From positions 144,231,008 through 144,295,007 of the forward strand of contig JALIGW010000003.1 of NCBI GenBank assembly GCA_023053685.1: a DNA stretch of 64,000 bases, written 5' to 3'. The DNA is from Diadophis punctatus similis (Eukaryota > Chordata > Lepidosauria > Squamata > Dipsadidae). Both the position numbers and the translations under genes were made by a program. The notes under the pieces were generated by a model that was not told where the DNA came from, made no database searches, and saw nothing but the letters and a program-made list of their open reading frames with translations. Of this stretch, positions 35,195 to 48,290 are shown piece after piece (position 1 is the first letter of the stretch; every line of letters starts with the position of its first letter).

Positions 35195-38100
35195 ACTCTC
35201 AGTTGTTTTTGAATTGTTCAGTGATTGAAATTATCAATCACGTTATTTTCTAGACTCGAATTGTGAGGACTGTATTTTAGATGATCTCTTTCTAACTTAG
35301 ATGGACTCTTCTGGAGTATGGTTTTGGCACTTTGGCATTTACAGTTCGGGTTCATGCAGCATTTCCATTCTGCCTTCCAACCAATTTGAAATGGTGTGGC
35401 TACTTGTCTGATTTATCTATTCTGGTTTATCAAATTTATCTGATAACAGCACTCAGTTTAGCTTATCCTTTATATCATAGTCAGATGCAGTTCATAACCT
35501 ATTTATAGAAAACTTACCTGTCAATTCAGCAATCCTTAGATTCTGAATTTATTTGCTCAGACATTGTTATGTTTGATTATGATTGTTTTATGGCAGAACT
35601 ATTTATGTAAGCAGTTATACTTTTATTGTAACTTTGTTATTGACTGGTTTTACCTTGGGGGTTTCATTGTGAAGATTGTCAAGAAATAATAAACGGATAA
35701 ACAATTCCATAAAAACTTTTGAGGCTGTTTTGTTAGCTGTTATTACTGGACATTTGATACTGTTGTGTCCTTTGACCTCTTGGGATTTGAATAAATGCAC
35801 AGTGGAAAGATTTTTTAAGTGATGCCATTTATATTTAATTGCCATTCCTGTCAAATTGGCAGCTGCTAAGAAAAGACACAGTTGGTTTAAAAAGTTGCAG
35901 GCAGGTGCACCCATGCTGTCCAAAAACCTTTTGGAATTGAATTTAAAGCATTTCATGTACTGTGTCTTGAAATATGTATTAATAGTATGTTCATTTAACA
36001 TGATAAATTAAGCACTATCAAAATCAGTGCATAAGTATTCTTAGCATTGCACCTAACGTAGAAGGACGTAATGGGAATGTTGGATTGCTACTTGGATTAT
36101 AACGATCATCTCTCTGATTGGTCAGGCTAAAGGACTTGACATGTCACATTCCTGATTTAGTTCATCATTCTGTTTAGTTCGTCATTCTGAATTTCTGGCT
36201 GAATAACCAGCCAGAAATTCCTGAAAACTCAAAAACAGATCTTGAAGCCTATCACCGATCCCTTTTACATAATTTCTGGTGTTGAGATGTTTGCTGCTTC
36301 TAAATGGATATGGCTAGCTAAGCAAAACACAATTTGTAGACAATTTGTAGAATTTGCATCTGAGCAAAATAAATCAATCAATCATGAAGTGGGTTTACTG
36401 ATGACATATGAATCCTGGCTTATTTGGGTGGAATAAATTGTAATAACAAGCTGTTATTTTCTGGTTTCTTAGGACGAAAATAAAATAATGTACGAACATT
36501 AGAGTAATCTCTACATAGCCAGTAGAAAATAGAAAATCCAAAATCTGCAAGCAAAATATTTGGTTGGCACATAAAGTGTTAACATAGAACAGCTCTTAAT
36601 GCTCTTCTACCAGCTAAACCCTCTTCTATAAAGGATTTGTAGCTATTGGCCAAGGTCTCTGTTTAATGTTAAATCTCAGTATTTTACTATTCCCATGGAA
36701 GTTTTCAATGGCATCTTTCTACTAACTTTTATGTTCTAATTAAGTTTAAAAATGCTGGCAATATGCCAACTCAAGACACCTCCATAATAACTTCTAACCT
36801 TCGATAGATACTATTCTTCATCAATTGCCACAGTAGAATTCTTGTAAAAATTACAAGTAAGGAAGCTGTGTGTTTGCTGAAATGATTATATTGGCAAAAT
36901 AATAGGAGCCCTACCTCCTACAGTGTTCACCTATTAATTGAAATGTTCAGATGAAAAAAAAAGGGATTGAATCACATATCTGTACATACAATCCATATTT
37001 TGCATGATCAAAGTTGAGTGACTTATTCCCAAAGAAAATCATTCTTCATGTACTTGATGAATATATTTTATTATGCATATTCAGAATCAAATTAGATGAA
37101 CCAGAGAAACCTCTCATCTAATTTAAATGCTAGTAGTGATGGGCTTGGGATAATTGTAACTAATTATGTTTACTTATTAAAACCACAGTCTTGAGACTAC
37201 TTATAAACTTATTAAATCTCACTGATTTTAGAGTTCAGTCTAAATAATGATTTTACTGTATTTTAACCTGCGTTCCTGATGATTAAAAACAGCATTATTT
37301 ATTTATTTAAAATCAAGTAGCACATATGTGTTTGTGTGTATGTGTGTGTGTGCGCGCGCAGCTTTGTAAGGGAGAAACTTAAATAGATCTGAGGGATTTG
37401 AAGTGCTTTCTGTTGCATAAAATAATCCTTGCTTTTTTTTGCTATACTTTGAAAATGTAGTGTTGCTTACTGAATGTGACTCCAAGTCATTTATAAAAAT
37501 AAATGGCAGTAACTGTATACTTTTCCCCCCAACCATATTGAGGCAATGTTAATATGTACACAGTTCTTCTTTAATTAAGGAACAGAAATCATGTTTTCCA
37601 TTACATGATTCTGCTTTCCAAAATAAAATCCTTTATGACATGAACCCACCCAGGAAAATAGTTTGTAATCTGAATATTTGAAGGAAGGCAATTATTTCCA
37701 TATAAGAACATATGTAGGGTCAAATCAGAAGTTTACTGGTCCAGAAGAATGTTCTCTGATTGGTCAGCCAGATACTTTTGAAAAGTCCACAGACAGTATC
37801 TGACTCTTACATTTATATTAACCAACACAGAGAAAATGCCTCTTGAAGCTTTCGTGCACATGCTTGGAATTCAGTGGGAGGCAATCAGAAGTAGTAAAAA
37901 ATTCCCATTTTCTTTCTCAGAAGCAAGTTATAATCCCATGCCCCAAGAGTGGATGCAATATGTGAATACACACACTATCAAGCCATGTTTCCTCCTTCCA
38001 AATCACTGAAAATAAAAAGCCACTGGGTGCCATAGATAACACCTCTTTTTTTCCCCAGGGAAAAAGCCAAACATTAACTCCTCCCTAGGAGCCTTAAAAA

Positions 38101-39795
38101 GGGCTTGTTTTTCCCTTGGTAATCAGTGTGTGATAAATCTGGTTAGAAGAAGTGGTTGACAGTGGCATATTTGACTGTATGGCAGGTCACTCCATCTCAA
38201 CTGCTGACTGTAACAGGGAATCAGAATTGCATGGACCTTCCAGATTTAATGCTAACCAGGAAAAAAATAATAAAAAAAGACTATGTACTGCTATCCTAAC
38301 TACTATTGAACATAGGCCTTCCCAATGATTCTGCCTGTAGTTAGTTTTTTTGTACATCTTTGGTAAGTAAGGAAAATGTATCAAATGGCCAGCCTGCTGT
38401 TATTATGGTGAAACTTTAATTTTGCAAGGCTCCAGAGACTTGGCTGTTTCCCCAGGCATTTGGGCCAGGAGGTAGGTAAGTTGTGCTGCTGAGGGGTTCT
38501 TCTGAATAAGGAGGCATTTGTTTACCTTGGGTGTCATGGACGATTAGTTGTAACTATTGTTTGAAACCCTGAACACAGCCCATAGTCATGAGATTGGCAG
38601 CCATGTACACAATTTACCGGTAGGTAAACCAGTAAATCAGTGTTCGATTTATGTCATTTGTGTGATGATATCATTATTCACTGATGCAAATGTAATCTGT
38701 CAATTTGTACCATTTGCATGATGACATCATAGTGCAAATGATATAAATTGCTGCCTAACTTTGATGGGCTGCTTGCAGAATCCATCTGATGAACTGAAGT
38801 CTGATAATTTTGAAATTTCAGTGTAATTCCTTTATATATGCACAAACCACTTATCTTTTATAAGGTTTTTGAGAACAAAAGCTATCTACCTGCGTAGGCA
38901 CTTGGATAAGTGTTTCTATGCATTTTGCACTTATAAGTGAGTGGGAAATGATGAAACATATATCATGACATTGCATGCAAGTATGGAAGGGGTGGAGTGT
39001 GCATTGTGATCTTTTGACAAACATTTCATAATTCTGATGAAATTTTCAGATTCTACAGACACCTCTGGATATTAGAAAATTCAGTTGGGATTTTTCTTTC
39101 TGCAGGGATTTGTGTGTGTGTGTCTGTGTGTCTGTGCGTGCACATGTGCATTCATTCTTTCATTTGATGAGTATTCTGGTAAATTATTTTTGTTTGTTTT
39201 TGCTAAATTATACATTCTTAAAGTTTGTGAATACAGAAACATTTAATGTATTTTCAGATAACACATTCCTTAGAAATTATAAAAAAGGCCATGAAAATAA
39301 TTGCTGTGACTCCAAGCATGTGTTTATAAACTGTTGCAGCATCGGTCCCAGCTATATGTTAGTGGAGTCCATTCTCTGAATGTGTATATCTGTGTGCATG
39401 CACTGGGGTGTGTATAATCACAGTGAATGCAGAAAGCCTGTGGAATTTGAGATTGATGTTCTCAGGAGGGTGAAACAAAATGCCAACAGGGTGGGGGAGA
39501 GAGCGAAGTGCGGAAGCAACATTTCTGTGTCATTTTATTAATATTTTTAGATTTTCATTAGATTACATCTGACTTTTTTTAGAAAGTAACACTACTTGTG
39601 ATTCTTAGAGTGATTGCTGGAAACATTTGCATGTACATTACGTCAGAGTTGGCTTTACAGAATTATGCTTTGTTAAGTTCTTTCCACAGCTAGTGGAAAG
39701 TACAAAAAGTTTGGTTACTGAACAAAGATTTGAGGACCAATTGTGTGTTGCTCCATGTGTATTCTTAATATAATCCACTTTTTAATTTTATATTA
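35195..39795. other. Intron-like DNA, no gene seen
   Basis: About 4.6 kb of AT-rich sequence with only short dinucleotide tracts. No coding exon or repeat with recognisable ends. Confidence 0.5.
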
Positions 39796-39799
39796 CCAT

Positions 39800-40390
39800 T
39801 AGTTATATAGAACTGGGTGCTCCGTTGGAAGACCTGAAAGACCAGTTTAGGTATACATTGACATGGAGAAAATCTGGTTGCTAAACCTCGACAACGACTT
39901 GATATGGTACATAATATGTAGAAGTGCTTCATATGAATTCATATGAAGATCTAGGGGTATAAAAAAAGCAAACACACAATTTTAGATTTCATCAGTATAA
40001 ATAGAGTTTCCAGATCAGTGAAATATATCTTTTTACTGTGCTTGGCATTTGTCAGACCCCGTTCTTGAGTAATTTGTCCCATTCTTGACAATATTTAAAG
40101 AAAGATTAAGAACAAACTGAACAGGTACAAAGAATGACAGGGATGTTCAGAAATAAAGTCCTGTGAAGAGAGAACAAGTAGCTTTTGCCTTGAGGATGAG
40201 GACTAAAGGAGGTGATAGTTCTCTTCAAAAACCTGAAAAAGACCCTGCCCTATTCTCAAACATCCAAAATCTAGGACACATGGTAAGAGTCTTAAATTAC
40301 AGGAAGGTTCCACTTGAATATTAGGAAACATTTATTAAACATAAGAGCAGTTGAGTAATAGAACAATGTCTCATTCATCTTATATAAATT
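39800..40390 (+). mobile_element. Decayed CR1-like LINE 3' part
   Basis: Text such as 'caaactgaacaggtacaaag', 'ggaggtgatagttctcttc', 'ggtaagagtcttaaattacaggaaggttccacttgaatattagg' and 'gtaatagaacaatgtctcattc' follows the order of CR1 3'-terminal sequence, with many substitutions. Confidence 0.55.
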
Positions 40391-40395
40391 GAATA

Positions 40396-40900
40396 CAGGT
40401 AGTCTTCGACTTACGACCACAATTGAGCTCAAAATTTCTGTTGTTAATTGAGACATTTGTTAAGTGAATTTTGTCCCATTTCGTGACCTTTGTTACCTCA
40501 GTTGTTAAGTGAATTACTGCAGTTGATAAGTTAATAACTCGGTTGTCAAAAGGTTGCAAAAGGGGATCACGTGACCTTAGGACACAGCAATATTCATATG
40601 AACCAGCAATGTGAACCAGTTGCCAAGCATCTGAATTTTGATCACGTGATCATGAGGATCAGCGGTGGGTTGCTCCCGGTTCTGTGAACCCGTAGTGCCG
40701 GCGGTGGGAGGCTCCGCCCACCTGCCCATGCGCAGAAGCGGCGAGCACACGCATGAACGGGTAGCAATGGGTTTTAGAACCCACTACTGATGGGGATGCT
40801 AGAAACGTAACTGTGAAAAACGGTCATAAGTCACTTTTTTCAGTGCCATTGTAACTTTGAATGGCCACTAAGCAAACTGTTGTAAGTTGAGGACTACCCA
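40396..40900 (+). mobile_element. TA-target MITE (GTAGTCCTC family), split by a hAT MITE
   Basis: Flanked by TA on both sides. The ends CAGGTAGTCTTCGACTTAC and GTAAGTTGAGGACTACCCA are inverted repeats. The body carries the phrases shared with 23051 and 62218. The hAT MITE at 40660-40789 interrupts it. Confidence 0.9.
40660..40789. mobile_element. 130-bp hAT-type MITE
   Basis: Ends CAGCGGTGGGTT...AACCCACTACTG. Flanks ATGAGGAT (40652-40659) and ATGGGGAT (40790-40797) differ at one base. The interior is CpG-rich. Nested within the MITE at 40396-40900. Confidence 0.88.
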
Positions 40901-40904
40901 TAAA

Positions 40905-42685
40905 ACCTTCAGCTGGCTTTATTATGCTGTACTGCAATTTTAAATCAGGTGTACAAGTACAACCACAATAAGTGGTGCAATGGGCAAGGTCGCTGTTCAG
41001 TGATCCAGAACCCCTGTTTTAACCCATTGTTACCATCTCCATAATTCCACCCCCACCGTCTCACCCCAATTTCAACAATCATAATCTGGTCATCAAATTT
41101 CAGTTTTCCCCATTGGGCTCTTTTTCAACTTTCCTCACACTTTTCACTTTTTTAATCTTCTGAGTACCTTGAACATTTCTGATTTGGTTCTTTATGGATA
41201 AAGCTAGGTTTGGGGGCTTGAGACAGAGCTTAATACGATTCGATGATACTTTCACCAGGCTTCACAGCTATTTCTGCCCCATTGACATTGGTATTATTAA
41301 TAAATATGTTATTGATATTCCATTTAATACTCAGTAATTTCCAGGATCAGATTGATATAACTGCTAGGCATGTGGTGTTCTGAAGCTTTTCATCTGAGGT
41401 AGCTTTCTGCTGGCTTAGATATAAGAGAACCACCAAAACATCATTGTGGCTGCTTCCAAAAAACTGTCTCAAGCAAAGTGGTGATGAGGTTACCCTGATA
41501 CTCTTAGTTGCTAAGTGGCTTAAAGTAAGATTGCTTTTTTCAAAGCAATAAACGGTATCTTTTTCTATTATATTTGCTTCAAGGGGGACCAATTATGCTT
41601 GGAAGAGATCTCATGTTTAAAATGATTTTATCTTTTGTTGTCCCAGAATGGAATTTGGCTAAAGTTGAAAACAGCAGCTTCTTTCTGATCTTGTCTTACT
41701 GGTGTGAGTAGAAAAATAAAAGTTAATAACATTAATAGGCACATTTACCCTACTTTAGAATTCCTTTCTGAAAGCAAGGAACATTGTAAAGCTACTAGGT
41801 TTAAAAAACAAACAAACCTGGAGTTACTGAGAAAGAAATTCTCTTACTATATTTGTGAGTCATTTATCATATTGGGCAATCTTTCTGGAAAAATTGTATT
41901 GTGTTAGGCATATCATTCATTGTTTGTGGTGGCTTTTTTCATTCTTACTGTGCAAATGCTTTTCCCCCATAGGCATTTGGCCAGCAGCGAACAATGGTAG
42001 TAATAATAATTAGAACATTTCCGAATGCAACAGTTCTTTACTATTTTCTGCAACACGATGGGAAAACTAACACAAATCTGTTAAGGCAAAAAAAATGCCT
42101 TATACGCCTTCATTGGAAAGGAAAGGGAACATTGAAAGGGTTTTCAAAATGTGGATATAAAACTAGATAGATTTTGAATATATGTTTTTGTGATAAAAGA
42201 GAAATTGTCTTTGGCTTCTTATTAACTAATTATTTATAATTATAATTGAACTAAATAGTAATACATGTACTTAGTGCATCTTTATGGGCCATAAATAGTT
42301 TAGTCAATTTAATCAAGATCCTGCATGACTCATTTTGACAGGAATTATTTTTTGCAATATGACAAGCTGAAATGAGGCTGATCCCTTTTTAAAGAATAAT
42401 ATTTAACCCAAAGGAGCCCTTTAATTACTCTCATGAAACTTTTCCAATAGAATATTTTTAGCAGCTTTGCCCAATTTAGAAACCTTTAGATGTGGTTGGT
42501 CTGTAACTCAGAATTCCACTTAGTCCACAGCATGAAATACCACAGATTTCACCTGTAATAACAGATAATCACATGGATAACTTCTGTTTTTGGCACTGTC
42601 ATCAACGTCAGATATAATCCGTGTTGTAATGCACAATCTCATACTAGGTACATAAAAGCAAATCCTATTGTGGTGGATTTGTTTA
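40905..42685. other. Intron-like DNA, no gene seen
   Basis: No recognised exon or repeat. Confidence 0.5.
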
Positions 42686-42689
42686 TTTG

Positions 42690-42912
42690 TTTTGGTGCCT
42701 TCATATTAGTGCTTAGTCCTAGTGACTTCCTGCAGTTTCCTAGGCAAGATTTTCAGAAGTGGTTTGCCATTTCCACCTTCTTCCTAAGATTGACAGAGAG
42801 TATTGGCCCCAAATATTGAGTATTGTGTGCTTTTGTGTTAAGGCAGGACTAGAATTCAGTCTTCTGATTACTAATCTAGTGCCTTTAAATACTAAACAAA
42901 ACTGGCTCTCCA
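42690..42912 (-). mobile_element. tRNA-derived SINE, reverse orientation
   Basis: Contains 'tcagaagtggtttgccatttcc', 'ttaaggcaggactagaattcagtc' and the head-side end 'aaaactggctctcc', the reverse complement of a tRNA-like head (GAGCCAGTTT...). Diverged but ordered correctly. Confidence 0.65.
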
Positions 42913-42914
42913 GT

Positions 42915-45500
42915 TTATATTAACCTCCATGCAATAAATATCTCAATTTCAGGGCTTGTAATCCAGTTATTTCTGTTGTTCTAGTTAGCTGGTTTTGTTC
43001 AATATTTTGGGAACTGTCCAGGCAATGGCAGCATTTACTGTATATTTCTGTGTGTGTGTGTGTGTGTGCGTGCGTGCGCGTGCACATGCCTATGCCATAA
43101 TCTCCTAGATATTCTTTAGCTGATCTGACCTGAATCTTCATTTGTAATAATCATAAAAAAGTATGAGTGTCAGGCATGGGAATTACAGATTTGTAGGCTT
43201 TCCGACTTTCAGATGTAGGGTTTGATGATAAAAAAAAGATATAGTTTCTTTTAGGAGTATGTGAATTATTTCACTTGGCAGGAACAGATTGTGCCCATGG
43301 TTTATTAGGACTGTGCTTCACTTCAAGAAGTACAGAAAACTTTACCTTTTTTTACTTTTTTTGCAGGTGCAAAACCTGCCACAGAAATGTGACTATTAGG
43401 TTGTAATTTGATTCTGCTTTCATTGTTTAATTAATCCACTTTACTGTTGTTCAGAAATAATGACATTTTGGAAATATGTTTTGTAGGAATAATATATAAA
43501 GTGGAGGCTCACACATTGTGCTAAGCTCAGGGTTATTTTAACTAATTTGTTGAGAGAGCTATAATATCCGCCTTCATGTTAAGTTTGAAAGAATGAAAAA
43601 AAAAGCAGGCAAAAGCTAATTTTTTCTTTGCATCTTTTATTGAAAAGTTATGAATTGAATCATAGTTTTTCTCACTGTAATTGTTTAAACAGAAGATACA
43701 TGGAAAGCAAAGCATATTCCCATTCAGTGACATGCACAAGTTTATTATTTGTTTTATAAATAGGAAATTAGTTGCAGCTTTAGAACTAGGTATTACTACT
43801 ATTATTTAGATAGTTGCTATTACAAGGAAATCACTAACAATTTTGGTGTTTTTCTTAAATTATGAAGGCAAACGTGTTTGCACATTATACATAAATTCTT
43901 TGGGAAAACTGTAATGCAGTATAAAAACTGTGAAATGTATACATTTGGTGAGATTTGGGCTCCTAGAAAATAAGGCTTCTAATTAATCAAGTATTTAGTT
44001 TCATTTTCTATGTTAAACTGCCTGAGGCAAGGTTCTTAAAATTGTTTAAGAATGAATAGTAGCGTTGGAATGCTACATACTGGAATACTAGTTTATTCAA
44101 ATTGAAGAAAAAGAAGAGGAGAAGAAAGATAAGAAGGAAAATTACCCTCCATTTTACAAAACAATGTATTAGCTCACAGTTCTGTAGACACCTGTGCTGG
44201 GTGTGGCAGTCACACACACTCAGAGAAGCAACTGATATTTTTAAAAGCGACGAGGCAAATAGCAAACTAAGTTATACATGTATATATATATATATATATA
44301 TGGATTTTAAATTTTACAAACAGATTTGCAAATCTATAAGTGCTATGTTTTCAGTTTTCATTATGTTAGATTTTAGAAACATCAAGGTAAAGTTGATAGA
44401 GAAATGTACTATGAAAATCAATAAGGCTTGTTTTGAATAAACATCTTGAGGGCTCTGCATAGATGCCTTGAGATTTATATTTCAGTCTTTGATAAAAGAC
44501 TTTGTTTTAAGTTACGTGAGATTTGCATTTTGAAGGCTGGCCTGCAAATATAATGAAGCTTTTAGAAGATAATAAAAAGCCATGGTTGCAACAGTTGGCC
44601 AGAGAAGGGGGAGAGAGCGGGTGGGGAGGGAAGGCAGAAGAGAGGGAGAGTTTGAAGGGGGGGAGTATTTGAAAATATAAGCTAAGGCAATCAAAGTGGA
44701 ATGGCTAAGATGTATAGAAAATTTGCACACTTGTAGAATGGGGATTTCATACAATTCTCTCCTCCCTAAAATTCCATACAAAATGACTCATGATGTTTTC
44801 AAGGGTATTATATCTAAAAGCAGTGGAGCAAAAGGTATTTGTACCATCACTGATGACAATAATATCACAGCAAAGCATTGCTAGTGTTGCAGAAACACAG
44901 TGCCTTGCCTTCTGCAAGTTTATCTTTTATTTTTTGTTTCAAAGCCACTTGGTTGAAGGAAGAGACCAAGGGGTTATTAAACATTTAGGAAAGAGGGTGC
45001 TTTTTTGGTGCAGCTGGATGACTCTGCAAGATTAAATCACACTGGCTGAAATAACAGTCCAGCCCTTGAGATTACATGGCTGAGTTGCGTAGGAAGAGGT
45101 AGATGGGTAAAGTTTTAACAAAACAAAACTAGTCACATCCACTTTCTGTAGCATGCTTTTTTCATGCTGTACATTATGGATTAGACACTAACTTTTCTTT
45201 AACATTCGGGCCTTTTGATGTGAACTTGCCTTCTTTCTTGTGAATGTTGCATAATATGTTGGTTCATACTATAGTTGGTGATTTGATCCAGGCAAAATAT
45301 CTTCTAAACTTTCTGTGAAAAAGATATAAGCCTAACTACTCTGTAAACATAACTTCTTATTGATCTACAAAAAGATTGACACAAACATACACACATGCAC
45401 ACTTATAAATGTATACACATGTAGAGTAGATTAGGGGAATGTGTAAGTGATATTTTTAGATACACATTGTTTTGAGACATTTTATCTTGAATCCTCCCAA
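42915..45500. other. Intron-like DNA, no gene seen
   Basis: AT-rich sequence with a (GT)n(GC)n tract at 43051-43083 and (TA)n at 44281-44302. The stretch 44480-44720 has no repeat signature. No exon recognised. Confidence 0.5.
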
Positions 45501-45524
45501 TAGAGAATTCCTACCTCATACTTC

Positions 45525-45882
45525 CCTTCGACAGGTTAGGTCCCACAGAGTGGGTCTCCTCCAGGTCCGGTCAGCCAAACAATGCCGGCTGGCAGGCTCT
45601 AGGCCCTAGGGGGAGGGCCTTCTCTGTAGGGGCCTCTGTTCGCTGGAACCAACTACCCCCAGAGATCCGAATTATCCCCACCTTGCTGGCCTTCCGAAAA
45701 GCCATTAAGACATGGCTCTTCCTGCATTTTGAGACAACTTTCCCCCATGTATGCATGGTTTTGTATGTCTTTTTAAAACTCTTTTTAAATTGTTTTAAAT
45801 AATTTTATTGTTTAGTTGTTCCTTAAAATGTTGTACGCCGCCCTGAGTCCTCAAGGAGTAGGGCGGCATAGAAGAACACAAA

Positions 45883-45957
<75 letters not shown>

Positions 45958-45960
45958 ACA
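45525..45960 (+). mobile_element. L2-like LINE 3' end with (AAAT)n tail
   Basis: Contains 'ggagggccttctctgtagggg', 'gctggaaccaactaccccc', 'gagatccgaattatcccc', 'ccttccgaaaagcc' and 'gccgccctgagtcctc...gggcggcata', then about 75 bp of AAAT repeats (45881-45958). The same sequence in reverse is at 58354-58800. The L2 name is from memory of squamate repeats. Confidence 0.75.
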
Positions 45961-45964
45961 GCTT

Positions 45965-47735
45965 CTTAAATCTGTCTGGTTTTAAGATGTTGGGACACAT
46001 ACAATAAATTCTTGTTAGAAAATTTGTGGCATTAGTATCATTCATATATGCTACCTGTAGGCCCTTTCTTTTTATAAAAAGCTGTTGCACCCTTTATGTC
46101 CTTTCTGTTGGTTCTTATACTGATTTTTTGGAATGTTGATTCTTGTTGAAAGAGAAAGAAAAAAGGATTAATATAGGTCAAAATGAATTGGTCTCCTTAA
46201 ATTCTTACAACTCATAGCATTTTACCTCAACATGATATCGTTCAGTTGTATTTGGACTACAACTTTCCAAATTTAACAAGACTGAGATTTCTGGGAATTG
46301 TACTTCCAACCGGGTTACAGTACAGTATATTAAGTTAGAGAAAGTTAGCATATGGGATCCTGGAGGAATCCAGTTTCCAGTGCATTTATGCTAAGAGTGA
46401 GTTAAGACCATAATCATGCTGGTCCCACCTTTGTTTTAATCCTAAATCCCTGTTGTTAGTTTTCCAGAGATTTAAACAGAAATATTAAACATTTATTCTC
46501 ACTATGAGCTTTTTCATTATTTATAATTGGTGTTCAAAACTCCCATTACTAGGCACACATTGTTAAATTTGTTCCTTAGCTCTGTGGAGATTCAAGGCAT
46601 TGAAAAACACTTGAAATATTAGGTGCGGTTAGAGAGCTACTGTTAAAATAAACCTTCACTGAGTTAATATTGCACTGTGCTTTTAAGTATATATTTAGTT
46701 TGGATTAATTATAAGTATATATTTAGTTTTGGATTAATTAAGGATATATTTAGTTTGGATTTAGTTTAAATTTGTTTTTTTTCTTCATCATATTATGATA
46801 TTTAATATTTTTCTATTATATATATATTTATTTATTCTATGTATTAAAAGAAATACATCTAATGGAGAGGTTCCAGAGTTGTTTATCAGCTGCAAATGAA
46901 CTCTGTTACGACATCTGCATTTCTTACTGCCACAGTTAGCTCATTTTAAACCTTATATTTCCCTCTTTTTTCCATAAAGTGACTCAAATTGATGTATATT
47001 AGATCCCTAAATAGTCTCCCATTTATATTGTGTGTGACTGATTCATCCATGTTAAAACGTATAGCTATAATCTCATATGAATCTCTGGATGCTGTATGCA
47101 TTTTGAATATTAAGAATTCTTTTTTTAAAATGGTTGCTACCGTGGGGACTTGCTTGTTCACAAAATGGCTGCCATGATGAGTAAATTGCAAATGGGGAGG
47201 TGGCTCTTTATCACCTACTTTCTCCTCTGGGATGTTTCTTATCACCCCACTTTACCTTTGCCTTTTCTCTGCTTCCTAAAATAGTTTTTTTGGGAGGAAG
47301 GGATAAGAATTGAAAGAATTTTTGGAGAAAAATGTCAGGTGGAGGAAGAAGCGGTAATGTTGACTACCTTGTATATTTTTTTCTCCAAAATAAGACTCAT
47401 TTAAGTCAATAGTACTTATTCCTGAGTAAATATACACAGGATTGAATTGTAAATATATTCTCCTGGGAAAGTTACTATAACGATAATAGTAAGAATGATC
47501 CAACAAAATTATCTTGGGTTCAGAAGAATTAAATTATCTCCCCCCCCATTCATGTATTAAAGACAGTTGAATGCAATTTTTCAGTTTCTGAAGTTGAAAC
47601 AAGATGAGGGTTTTCAGAACGTTTTTAGTGGTTAATATCTACTTAAATTACAGAGACTTCCTGTATTGCTGCTAAAAATGCATAATACCCATTTAAAGCA
47701 TCAAGTTGATTTACTTGTGGAAAATGTTTCCTGCG
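45965..47735. other. Intron-like DNA, no gene seen
   Basis: AT-rich sequence with a locally duplicated 'tatatttagtttggattaatta' phrase near 46685-46760. No exon recognised. Confidence 0.5.
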
Positions 47736-47740
47736 TGTAT

Positions 47741-48100
47741 AGGTAGTCCTTGATTTACAACAATTTGTTTAGTGATCAAAGTTACAAAGACACTGAAAAA
47801 AGTGACTTATGACCGATTTTCACACTTACGACGGCTGCAACATTTCTATTGTCATGTGATCCAAATTCAGATCCTTAGCAACTGACTCATATCTATGACG
47901 GTTGTAGTGTTGTAGTGTAGTGTCATGCAACTTTCTGACAAGCAAAGTCAATGGGGTAAGCAGATTCACTTGAACGTAGTAACTGTGTTACTAATTAACA
48001 ACTGCAGCGATTCACTTAACAGTGGCAAGAAAGGTCATAAAATGGGGCAAAACTCACTTAACAACTATCTTGCTTAGCAAGGGAAATGTTGGGCTCATAT
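47741..48100 (-). mobile_element. TA-target MITE (GTAGTCCTC family), reverse and right-truncated
   Basis: Begins AGGTAGTCCTTGATTTACAA and carries the reverse complement of the 62218 body ('gtgacttatgaccgattttcac', 'ctgacaagcaaagtcaatgggg', 'caactgcagcgattcacttaac'). It stops at 'gttgggctca', without the last inverted terminus. Confidence 0.85.
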
Positions 48101-48175
48101 ATATTATTGAATTGCATCTGAAATGATGTATGCAGACAACCTGTTCTGACAATATTATGCACAGGTGGATAAGAT

Positions 48176-48290
48176 TTGGATCTTATTAATAATATTTAAT
48201 TATATTAATTATTAATATAATTAATAATTTATTAATATTAATTAATTAAATTATTAATGTTATTATTAACTTTTTAATAATAGTATTGAT
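48176..48290. repeat. AT-only (TTAATA)n palindromic tract
   Basis: About 110 bases of alternating TTAATA/TATTAA text, self-complementary over short distances. Confidence 0.7.
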
